From: Pyrenophora tritici-repentis
Taxonomy: Eukaryota > Ascomycota > Dothideomycetes > Pleosporales > Pleosporaceae
Direction of reading: 5' to 3'
DNA length: 64,000 nt
Assembly (NCBI RefSeq): GCF_003171515.1
Contig: NC_089390.1
Coordinates: 2,356,001-2,420,000, forward strand
Made by a program: the position numbers and the translations under genes. Of this stretch, positions 55,050 through 64,000 are shown piece after piece (positions within the stretch are counted from its first letter, which is position 1; every line of letters starts with the position of its first letter). The notes beneath the pieces were generated by a model, which saw nothing but the letters and a program-made list of their open reading frames with translations, was not told the DNA's origin and made no database searches.

Positions 55050-57477
55050 CTACCCGAAACTCCCCAACTGCCTCAACCGCTCCATGTCGGCCAACCGCGT
55101 CAACTCCTCCTCCCAAGCATCTATTTCACACATGTTAGCCCGTAATCCAACATCACATAGCGCACCACCACATCACTGGAAAACTTACTTATCGTCCTAG
55201 GCGTACTAGGATTACTCATCGGTTGGGGCGAGGCAAAGAGGTCACTCTTGGGTGATGTGACGGTGGTCAACTTGGATGCCGACAATGGTGATTTCAATTT
55301 TGTTTTTGATTTCGAGGTGAAGGGGAAACGGCGTTCGTGCGAGGTAGCTGCGTGGCGGTTGTAGGGGCGGGGAAAGCGGGGGTGGGTGTGGGTGAGGATT
55401 CCCGGGAGGATTCTGGGGGAGGAGAGGGGGAGGGGGAGAATGTGAGGGGGGGGAAAAGGAGGCGATATTCGTTTGGTAGGGTGGGCGTGGTAGGGAGGGT
55501 TTTTAGTGCTTCATCTTCATCGTTACCGCCCTTGTTTTGTTCCATTTTCCAGTCTTTGAGGGCGCGGGCATCTCGTTCGATTGCTTTGGCGGTTGTGCAG
55601 ACCCAGCTGTCGGTACTGCTGCTGTTGTTGGCGTCGTAATCTTCGTTTTCAGCTTCGTCGTCATGGTGATTAAAGTGCCAGAAGCGGAATGCAGGATGCG
55701 AAATCCCGCCAACGGCGGCAGATTCGCCAAAACTACCTCCAAACCGCTTATTTTGTCGACGAAATGCATCGTCAGCTGCGTTCCACTTTCCCGCCAACTT
55801 CATTTCTGTGCGCTTCCGCTCCATGAGCTTGATTTCGTTGGCCCAGGAAGATAGATCCTCGATGCTGGGAGCCGTGTGGCGAACAAACCGGTCTCGAGGA
55901 GAAACTACGTCCTGTTCGATTTGGGTTGCCAGAGTGCTAGTGGTGTTGATGCTGAGGTGGTCTGGACGGGACTTGATCGCGTGACTGCGTGAAAGCGAGC
56001 CTGAGGATGACTTTGGATGGCGAAGCATGGGACGTGAATAGTTGGAGAAAGTGGCTTGTCGGGAGCGTAGGCTGAGAGGGAAGGTGCCGGGGGTGGGTTT
56101 GATGGGACTGCTGGCTGAGCGTTGAGCGGTCCTAGTTCGTGTGTTGTTGTCTCGGTCTTCTTTAGCAGACGTCGTCTCGTTTTTCAAGCTTCTCATGATG
56201 TTACCGTATTCATAGCCCTCGTCTTCGTCACTGTCTTCGTCCTTGAGGTTCTCTTTGTCATTCAGTATTTTGACAGCCCATGCTAGTCGGACAGCCTGCT
56301 CATCAAGGGCCACCTCCCTCTCTTTCCGTCGACGTCGATTCATACGTAGTGCATCACGCTGTCCATCTAGAATTGTAGACACGATATCGATATCGTCTTC
56401 GAACCACATCCAATAATCTAGATCTCGCAGTTGCTCCATGGTCCCTATGTTGTGCTCGAGCAGTATTTCTGTCTGTTCCTCTGCAAAGCAATGCAGTTTC
56501 TCGACGACTGGTGTAGAACTCGAATCAGGCAGCAGGTACTGGAGAGTAGACAAGATGGTCTCTGCGGCAAGACGCAAGTCCCGTGGTTTGACAAGTGACG
56601 GGTGCACGCTTTTATTTTTGATGGTGGAGGAGGTGCGGATGGCGGAACGGTTGGCGCAGAGTCGGAAGGCCATGGCGGTTACGTCTTGATTGACAGAGTC
56701 GTAGGCGGCTCGCGATTCGGGATCAACGAGAAGAGAGGGGGTACGTCGGATGGGCATGGCAGTTATGGGCGTTACGGGTATAGACTCACTCGTCACCGAT
56801 GATGTCTTGGGTGTGAGAGAGGCCCAGAAGCCGCCTTCTGCGAAGGCATTCCGGCTAGGACCTGCAGTGGCGGATAGCGGAGTGACGGGACCTGGCACTA
56901 CCACATCCCAACGTGGTCGCGGTGTAGTTGGTGACCCAGTATCGATGCGTGGGAGATGCGCGGGACGCAGTGGGTGAGCACCCGTTGGCGCGGTGAAAGA
57001 CGAAAAGCTACGGAGAGAAAGTCGCTGGCTTCCGGGTATGTCGACACGGAAGGGATGATTATCCTTTGGCGCGGTGACAGACGAGAAACTACGGAGAGGT
57101 GGTTGACGGCTTCCGGGTATGTCAATACGTAGTGGGTGAGTATCCCTTGGCGCGGTGATAGACGAGAAACTGCGGAGAGATGGTTGACAGCCTCCAGGTA
57201 TGGGGTCAGAACGTCCAGGCGGTGGAGGCGAAGGTGAAGGCCATCCAAACTCAACGAGGTTATGCTCCTGCGTCAACTGATCTATCCGACGCAACACCTG
57301 CTTCCATTTGGGGTCTGAAAACTGCTCCTCATTCCAGTATGTGACCTCTTCCCAAAACTGATCTTCTTGCTCTTCCCTCAGAAATTTTAGTCCAGACTTT
57401 TCGTGTTTCTTCAGCGGCTTGCCCGTCGCAGGCGAAATTTTCTCACTGTGCATTGCTGCGTCAGCTTGTTCCGCCAT
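55050..57477 (-). CDS. Hypothetical fungal protein with 27-residue repeats; late frameshift likely
   Basis: The main frame (57477-55294, minus) gives 727 residues and starts MAEQADAAMHSEKISPATGK. Residues 94-174 are three tandem 27-residue repeats around LRSFSS-x-TAP. The middle has helical regions (about 260-420 and 560-620), the rest is disordered. The frame stops at 55294, yet in another frame coding continues smoothly: TKLKSPLSASKLTTVTSPKS, then SPQPMSNPSTPRTI to a GTAAGT donor at 55188. A final exon (55120-55050) encodes AWEEELTRLADMERLRQLGS and then FG and a stop. I infer a small indel near 55300-55450, perhaps in one of the many G/C runs there, or a real truncation. A C-terminal WEEEL-type helix is common in fungal proteins of this style. 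The family is not recognised. Confidence 0.65.
56956..57198 (-). repeat. Three tandem 81-bp (27-residue) coding repeats
   Basis: Unit pattern PG-x3-(P/L)-x-LRSFSS-x-TAP-x3-HP-(L/F)-R. The copies differ at several positions, so the duplication is not very recent. Confidence 0.85.
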
Positions 57478-57852
57478 GGCGAAGCAGCTGTCGCAGCGTG
57501 GCTAGTAGGCGGGAGTTCGAGGTACGCGGATGCGGAGTGCGGATGCTCAAGCAGTGGGCCTAAAAGTATTCATCAATCATCGGCAGTGTTCTATTGTCGT
57601 TGACGGGGTTGCCTATCGTCGGGTGTGGAGTGAAGAGTCGAGGGCGCGCAGCTGGTGTTCTTGTATTTGCGTCACTACAGTCACGCGCAAGTATCCTTAC
57701 CACAGCAAACGCGCAACTCGGCGTGAAACAGTTTTCATGGGGCAGACAATTGAGAAAGAGAGATGCAAGAGTGAGACAGCAGAATGACAATAGATTTATC
57801 ATGGAGAATTTTGTCTAAGTGGTATCCAACTCCACCTGATGCAGATGGACTC
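57478..57852. other. Intergenic, promoter of the repeat-protein gene and 3' end of HOM3
   Basis: No gene recognised; two minus-strand genes in tandem with about 370 bp between them. Confidence 0.4.
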
Positions 57853-59540
57853 CTAGTCCAAGAAAGTAAAAAGGTTTGTATGTACAACATTGAGAGCGCG
57901 GTCAGCTTCGCGCTCTTCAATTACGCAGGATATGTTAATCTCGCTGGCGCCTGCGATGGATTAGCAAATTGTCACGTCACCAAACATTTTCACGTACCTT
58001 GCGATATCATCTCGATATTAATGTTGTTCTTGCCCAAGACGCTGAAGAACTTGCCGGAGATACCAATCATGTTCTTCAGCTGCTTACCCACTAGGCTTAC
58101 AATGGCCATGTCGGGAACAATGTCAATGGCACCGAGCTGACCGAGGTCATTGACGGCGCCCTGAAGATCCTTGTCCTGAATTCTGTATTCGTCCTCACCA
58201 CCGCCGCTGAGGAGGGCGGATTCCGAGTGCAAAGCCATGGACACATGCACCTCGGACGACGAGATGAGGTCGACAGAAAGGTGCCATTTATCCAGGATGC
58301 TGAAGATGTTCATGAGGAAGCCATGAGCACGGGTGCGCTTGTTGCTGTGCACGTTGAGCACGACAATGTTGTGCTTGATGGTCACAGCAGTAGGGCGCTT
58401 GGGGCCTTCCAGCTGAGTAAGCAAGCTTGCTGAACGCGTGCGAAAGAGAGTCGTGTCTTTCAGAGGCGCACGATCGTCAATATTGTGCAGATTGTCTGGG
58501 AAGATGATGGTGCCAGCATTGCGTGGGTTCATGACGTTCTTGATACGGATGGGGATGCGGGCGCGAATGACCTGTTCCATAGTGAAGGGATGAATGACTT
58601 CGGAGCCGTAGAAAGTCAATTCGGCGGCCTCGGCAGGCGTCACAGTGGGAAGTAACGCAGCAGTGGCGACCTTGCGGGGGTCAGCGGTGAAGATGCCATC
58701 CACCTCCTTCCAGACCTGAAGCTCCTTCGCCTTGGTGCCAACAGCAACCAGCGCAGCACATAGGTCCGTGTATCCACGTCCGATGGAGTTGAGCAGGCCT
58801 CCTGGCACGTTCCCAAAGTAGCCTGTGATAACTGGGACCTTGTTTCCGCAGGCTGCCACCTCCTTGCCCAGTTCTTCAGCGAGATCCTTGTAGAACTTGT
58901 CGTTGAGTCCGCCCTTGACAGGCGCATTGAACTTGACGACGTCGCTAAGGTCGACGAACTGCGCGGGTGTTCCGCGATCATTCAACAGCGCGGCCATATA
59001 CCGACAGCTCAGCTTCTCACCTTTGCTAATGATCTTGTCCTCGGCACGGCAAGTGACTTCCTCCAAGTGTTGCGCCGACTCAAGAATCTTAATCAGACTC
59101 TCGCACTCGGCATTCACCTCTTCGGTGTAGGAAGCCAAGATTTCGGGACTCTTCAGGATATCCTTCCCGGCTTGGATGTGGTCGACGCGAATGGCTTCCA
59201 CAATCTCGTCATAGCCACGGTTATTTGGTTTCTCGGCAGCGCGGGCGGTGCGAAGAAGGCGGTTGGTGGTTCCTTCCAGCTTTGTGTTGCTGCTGCGCGC
59301 GGAGCACACGATAGCGGCGCGGTTCGTCTGAAGACCAGCTCTATGCCCTGTCAGCACTTTCCTTCCTTATGACGTGTCGCACTTTTGCGCCTACTTGACA
59401 ATGCCCGCTATGTTCTCCGCGAATTTGCCCACACTCGTACCCCCAAACTTGAGAACAACCCAGCCTCCTGGCAAATGCTTCTCTTCCGTGTGAGCTATCT
59501 GCTCCGACTCGTGCGTGTGCCCATTTGTGACTGCCGACAT
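57853..59540 (-). CDS. HOM3: Aspartate kinase HOM3
   Basis: Exons 59540-59395, 59340-57998 and 57950-57853 (minus strand) give 528 residues. The first exon carries the signature VVLKFGGTSVGKFAENI; the second continues AGLQTNRAAIVCSARSSNTK. Further motifs are VITGYFGNVPGGLLNSIGRG and the GRGYTDLCAA segment of the catalytic domain, then paired ACT domains (VVLNVHSNKRTRAHGFL and IVSLVGKQLKNMIG). The last exon encodes GASEINISCVIEEREADRAL and ends TFLD, completing the second ACT domain. It phosphorylates aspartate, the first step toward threonine, methionine and homoserine in fungi, and ACT domains usually mediate threonine feedback inhibition. Leaving out the last intron would truncate ACT2. Length matches yeast Hom3 (527 residues). 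Confidence 0.96.
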
Positions 59541-60140
59541 GTTTGTACAAGTTTTTTCGGTCTCCAATTCAATTTCTTCAGCAAGATTTCTCCGTGTTTG
59601 AAAAGGCTCTTATAGAACTGTAATAGCAGCTGCTAGTCGACGGCGTGTTTCGTGAGAAGTTTGGTGTGGTGAAGTGTGAGGGAATTCTGGGTGAGACTTT
59701 AGTGGGGTCTGAGTCAAAATAACAATGTCTCCGCCCGTAATCGGCTGCACATGCTGCTGACGGTGGCGCCATTGAACCCCTCCGACTTCATGTCGCATAC
59801 AACTTCGCCTAGCCATCAACGCAGCTCCATCCATGGACGCTGTACCTTCGTCCACTGTCCTACAGCCCATCTCTCAAAGACACGTCTGCCGCCGTCTTTC
59901 ACGCTTGACAGCTCATTGTTGCGCCTTGGCGCTCAACAGAATGGCTATTGAAATGCGCTTTCGGCTTTGATTACCAGTGATGACTTTCTGGCCAATTGCG
60001 ATGGTCCTGGCTGCTTATCCGTCCCGGTCGTTGCACGTCTAGTCGTCGTGTTCGGCGTACAGCCTTCGGCAAATGTGCGTTCGTCGCAAGGCCATCTGGC
60101 AAGAGCTATGGAATATAGTGTGTCTGCATGTGATGAGTGT
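59541..60140. other. Intergenic, upstream of HOM3
   Basis: Probably the HOM3 promoter; no Gcn4 site TGACTCA is evident close to the start codon. A TGAGTCA sits at 59711-59717, about 170 bp upstream of the HOM3 ATG. This is the reverse complement of the Gcn4/CpcA core site and is a reasonable candidate. Confidence 0.45.
59711..59717. promoter_or_regulatory. Possible Gcn4/CpcA binding site upstream of HOM3
   Basis: The heptamer TGAGTCA equals TGACTCA on the other strand, the classic general amino-acid control element. HOM3 is a known Gcn4 target in yeast. One 7-mer can occur by chance, so this is a candidate only. Confidence 0.45.
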
Positions 60141-60145
60141 AGAGG

Positions 60146-60178
60146 CACGCGGTTGACCAAAAAAAGCCGACTCACCGA
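60146..60178 (+). repeat. Left terminal inverted repeat
   Basis: Pairs with 61573-61606. Confidence 0.88.
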
Positions 60179-60355
60179 TGCCCCACAACATCACGATTAG
60201 TACTGCAACACCACCAAAACAACATGTAATCTCACATATTTGGGCTCAAATCGAAGCTTGAAGCTATTCAAATGTATAGAAAAGCTATGTATCTAAGTTT
60301 TCTTGGGTTTGTAGCTCAAAAGGAGCGTTCAGGAGTTGTTTTCACCCATTTTTCT

Positions 60356-61462
60356 TTAGTACCCAGTCATTCTACCGTCCATATCGATGCAAGTTTGCAG
60401 TCTTTCGGGCATCTGATTAATCCGATCATTAATGAAACCTTGTAAGACGTTTCCCCAGCCTTCACATGCTAATTCTCTCGTCTCAAACTCGTCCCAATAG
60501 GGAAACTTTTTGAGGTGTTGCTTCATTACTTGCCAACAGTTTTCTATGGGTGAAAAATCAGGGGTGTTAGATGAGTTCAAGTAGTAATCAAGGTTGTTGT
60601 CCCGTTTCCAACGAGCTACAATGTTCCCTTGACTACCTCCGCCATGGCCGCTGTCGTTGTCTTCTTCCAGGATAAAGGGGGGGTCGTTTTGGAGCTATTT
60701 CTTTACCACAGGCTCAAGGATTTGGTCCCTGTAAGCACTTAAGGAGAGCTTGCCATTACGGTTACCAAAGACCTTGTAAAAGGTGAGGTTTAACTTAAAG
60801 TTATAGCCACAAGCGCCCTAAATGTGGCAGGTTTCCCAATCTTTCTCTTCATCCTAATTGAGTTGTTCCTGAATACAATCACCACAATAACGCTCCCCAG
60901 GCTTCCGAATAATGCGAAGCTTGCCTTGGGGACCTACACGGCAGTGTACTTCATCTGAAAAGCGTACGTCATGCCAGTCTTGAGGTTCAGGCTTAAGTGC
61001 AAGAAGCGTTTCGGCATGCTTTACCCGTACCTTTGCACATCTTTGAGAGACCCACCCCTTTGTACAAGCAATACATTTGTGATACTCAAGAGAGCCAAGA
61101 GCACGTTGTAGTGTCCGTCCGGAGACTCCAAAGTCGAGTTCTTAAGCTAATTGTGGCCAAGAAAGTACCCTTGCATCCCATCCGACATCTTGGAGGAATC
61201 TGTCAGCTTCCCGGAGCTGCGTAGGGCTCAAAAGAGCTTTCCTGCCTCTTCTTTCTAGTGAAGTTTGACGATTGTGATGCCTACGGCTGCTCTCATCGTC
61301 TTTGTCGTTTAATATTGCCCATCCCTGGTGCTTGTTGACGCCATAGAAGCTGAACAAATCGCTGTGAAAGTATGTGATGCCCTTTGCGTCCATGAACTCC
61401 GCAGCACCCTTGATCTTCGCCTTTTTTGGTGTCTCAATACGGTGATTTGTGCTTCTGGGCAT
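60356..61462 (-). pseudogene. Transposase with four in-frame stops
   Basis: From MPRSTNHRIETPKKAKIKGA at 61462, a single uninterrupted register of 369 codons reaches the stop at 60356. Four internal stops break it: TAA at 61144-61142, and TAG at 60856-60854, 60820-60818 and 60697-60695. An N-terminal HTH region is followed by the catalytic triad: FSDEVH, EEDNDSGHG and TPDFSPIENCW. The TAA follows LA, where Gln is expected, and the TAGs include a position where Trp is usual (HI-stop-GACGY). All four can be explained by C-to-T or G-to-A changes without any frameshift, which points to RIP or similar mutation. Confidence 0.88.
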
Positions 61463-61572
61463 GGCGAAAAGATGCGCGCAAAAAGAAAAGGGTTCTGTCG
61501 GGTGGTGGCTGAGATATTGAGTTGGGATGGAAGCTTGTTGGCATTTGGCGCTGTTGTTGTGGGGTGGGCGGC

Positions 61573-61606
61573 TCGGTGAGTCGGCTTTTTTTTTGTCAAC
61601 CGCGTG
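61573..61606 (-). repeat. Right terminal inverted repeat
   Basis: Inverse of the left TIR; its T-run is longer by two bases and one C is missing. Confidence 0.88.
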
Positions 61607-61611
61607 AGAGG

Positions 61612-62390
61612 CAATCACTTGCGCAACCGTCGCGCATGGTGCGACAACGACACTTATCTACGGGTAGCTGCATCGCTCGTCCTGAACCATCACCTAGTTC
61701 TCCGGGGTTTAAGCATCTGCGTGGCCATCAGCCTGTTTTTCCGGTACCTGCTTGGAGCTCGCCACTTCTACTTACCACTGAGACAATCACGAGGTTTGCT
61801 GAGATTGTTTGACACGGCCGGCATGTTCATCTAGCCGCTATGTTGCTGCGGCCGACAAGGTCACTTCCCTAGTCACACGTCACGCCATACATGGGGCCAA
61901 AACATGGCGGCTGTACTGAATCGCACAGCCAGAGACCAACACAGCCACCAGGATAGGAAGCCTCAATGAGCGACACATCGCCGCAATCCATCACTCCTTT
62001 GTCTTTACACCAGAAATATGCGTCGTTGCTGCCTCGCAGTACTTTCGCTTCCGTGACTCAGTATAGACATTACACCAAGGAGGGGCTGTTACGATAGAGT
62101 CTGGCATGATTTTAGCAATATGCACTCCACAGACTGTTGTCTGCCTCGTGAGCCTGTCAATCTCTCCTAGATTAGGAGAAGCTCAAGATAAAACTGCAGG
62201 ATGGTGGTTGCGGCACAGTCTACCATCCAATGGCTGGTGAATCCACGGCCACATACTGGATTCTTGTCGATGCAAATTTGCGGCGTAGTCACATGTACAA
62301 ATCAAACGAAGCCACCATGCATGAAGCACTAACATGCCATGCCATGTATCGGCAGCCTGGATAACGGAAATAGAGACTGCTGCCACTCGC
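61612..62390. other. Intergenic, no gene seen
   Basis: Between the transposon and the membrane protein gene; presumably holds the latter's promoter. Confidence 0.4.
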
Positions 62391-63415
62391 ATGGTTTACT
62401 TGAAAGTACTGCCATCATTCAACGCATTCCAGTCTTTATCAATTCCTTCTGCTCTATTGAACATGGCGGCAGTAGCACAAGCCGGCCTTACAATCACAAC
62501 ACTGTCGTCAGGAAGTGGCCTTCCAATAGACAGTAACTGGCCGCCACTTACAACACCTTTCACGCCACCAGCTGGCTGCACTGATCATTGGATAGCGATT
62601 GGCAGAGAAGGAGACAATTCTGTATCGATGTTACAACCCTCCACCTGCACACCAGACGCTACGAGTATCCACAGCCCAGGCACATGTATGGACGGGTACT
62701 ACGTTGCAAGAATAGTAGAATACAGAACTGCGGGATATAAACCAGGCGATGATCGATTATGGGGAGCCAATTGCTGCAGAAAGTAAGTTGAGATCCCCTC
62801 CCCCCAAGAAAAAAAAAGCATGTACGCATAAATTGTGTCCACTCGATCTGACAAGAATGTCACAGTGATATGACTTCATCTGGTGAATTCGCTATTTGCA
62901 CCTCATATTACAATACCCCCATCACCGCGTACAAGAGGCGGACTTACGTCTATACCAACGATGTCATTAGCACTTCAGTCTATACCGCCGCATACGACAA
63001 CACGACAGTATATTCTGTTGGGAATATGTACATGCCTCCATTTGTTGTCCTTTGGCAAGCGTCCGATCTTTCCAAATTCGACGTGGACTACGCATCATCA
63101 CTCGCAGCACATTTAACTCTTGACTTTACGCCGACGCCAACGGCTGGCGTTACACCTGCAACGGCATCGCCCCCAAGTCGAAGCGCACCTCCATCAGCAA
63201 CGGGGTCTGTCCTTTTTGATCCTAGCCTGACCAACTCGGGCCTTAGCACTGGAGCCAAAGCAGGAATAGGCGTAGGTGCTGCGATCGGTGCACTATTCTT
63301 ATCTCTCCTTGTATTCTTATTGTACAAGCAAAGACTGCAACAGAAATCAAAACTAGACAGGAATTCAGCTATTCAAAATGAACAGCCAGAGCTCAGGCAG
63401 ACAAACGCAGCATAG
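62391..63415 (+). CDS. Single-pass membrane protein, unknown function
   Basis: Exons 62391-62782 and 62866-63415 give 313 residues (289 if Met25 at 62463 is used). The junction codes NDM in frame. The outer region has six or so cysteines (for example PPAGCTDHW, STCTPD, GTCMDGYY, ANCC) and ends in a Pro/Ser/Thr-rich stalk. A clear transmembrane segment follows (IGVGAAIGALFLSLLVFLLY), then a short basic and polar tail. The layout, a Cys-rich ectodomain, a stalk, one TM and a short tail, is seen in many fungal surface proteins of unknown role. No classical signal peptide is seen after either start, although the segment from 62391 is moderately hydrophobic. An upstream in-frame ATG exists at 62334. 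Confidence 0.72.
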
Positions 63416-64000
63416 CTATCATCCTCAGTGCATACAGAGATGGGAGAAGCGATATGCGGAAGGGGTGATATTTGTACTGGAGGGGATACATGGATGAGCA
63501 AGAGGAGGGTATAATGGGCTGTGTGCGGAATAAAGCAGGAAAGGAAATGAGGTAGGAGATAAAACAGCATTAGTTACCATAAAGTCTTATCCCAAGAGGA
63601 CCAACGTCTCGTCAAAGCCGCCAGCATTCACCCACGAGAGAACACAGAGAAGCATGTCAATCCCATTATTTGCGGCTAATCTTCGTATTGTAGATCTTTC
63701 TTTGTCTACCGCCATTTCAGCATCAAACAGTCATATTTCTCGGGGGAGGATAGCTGGTGTATATGTATATAGCGGGGGTCAAGCTGTTTAAGCTTGGCCT
63801 GGGTGAAGGCCGAAAGTCGAGACTATGGAGATATATCTAGACAATGGCATATAAGCGACGGAAGCGATATCACCCGCATAATCTTAATTACTATAGCCGC
63901 CGAGCAGAACCGTCCGTCGGTGTCGCGTGGCTTGCCGTCTGTACAAGACCGTTGCATGCGCTAACCTCTCACAATGCATCGTGCATGTTATCATTGGCTA
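63416..64000. other. Intergenic to window end
   Basis: No gene recognised; any gene here would extend beyond the window. Confidence 0.4.

Larger units (their letters stand above)
60146..61606 (-). mobile_element. Tc1/mariner-like transposon, complete but inactivated
   Basis: Terminal inverted repeats of 33-34 bp: the left (60146-60178) reads CACGCGGTTGACC then an A-run and GCCGACTCACCGA; the right (61573-61606) is its inverse with two small differences in the A-run. The 5-bp sequence AGAGG flanks both ends (60141-60145 and 61607-61611). The interior holds one long transposase frame on the minus strand. The TIRs, DD(D/E) transposase and size of 1.46 kb fit Tc1/mariner elements known in Pleosporales, but those usually duplicate TA, so the AGAGG repeat is odd. 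Confidence 0.88.

Overview
This is nuclear DNA of a filamentous ascomycete, most likely a Pleosporales-type Dothideomycete. The evidence is short GT-AG introns (45-131 bp where mapped) with CTAAC-like branch points, gene families and gene order density of that group, transition-type decay of transposons that looks like RIP, and fungal versions of many housekeeping genes. The species assignment is an inference from protein style. No tRNA, rRNA or CRISPR array was recognised.

Layout. 1-2.1 kb: gene-poor, with a decayed coiled-coil reading frame on the minus strand. 2.1-11.1 kb: dense housekeeping block with a peroxisomal-type acyl-CoA dehydrogenase (ends SKL), a PIG-P/Gpi19 protein, a membrane-anchored histidine acid phosphatase-like protein, and the divergent ribosome-biogenesis pair LTV1/LSG1. 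11.1-12.4 kb: Ty1/copia RNase H debris with an 84-bp tandem duplication. 12.5-16.4 kb and 16.4-17.9 kb: a SUN-like SLP1 protein and a HAL/SAT4-type kinase. 18-21.2 kb: long non-coding stretch. 21.2-35.7 kb: an unknown polytopic membrane protein, a CaMKK/Ssp1-like kinase, BET5 (TRAPP), a secreted choice-of-anchor B protein, cyclin H (CCL1) and an unknown 740-residue protein. 36.8-40 kb: the divergent proteasome/ubiquitin pair RPT2 and UBC1. 40.3-43.7 kb: a small secreted protein gene with two C7 tracts that break its signal peptide, and a large secreted esterase.

43.7-49.5 kb is the oddest part. It holds no conventional gene, but on the minus strand at least eight core-promoter-like motifs (GG-TATA-like-CC followed by a pyrimidine tract) recur every few hundred bases, each followed by short reading frames that often contain cysteines. 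Two insertions split this array: a 925-bp foldback element with ~190-bp inverted arms and a clean 271-bp solo LTR flanked by GAATG.

49.5-59.5 kb: the divergent TRM6 and MINDY deubiquitinase genes (the latter ending in a CaaX box), a repeat-containing hypothetical gene with an apparent late frameshift, and aspartate kinase HOM3. 60.1-61.6 kb: a complete but inactivated Tc1/mariner-like element with 33-34 bp terminal inverted repeats. 62.4-63.4 kb: a single-pass membrane protein of unknown role.

Exon junctions were assigned by eye from frame, splice signals and family conservation; none was tested against transcripts.
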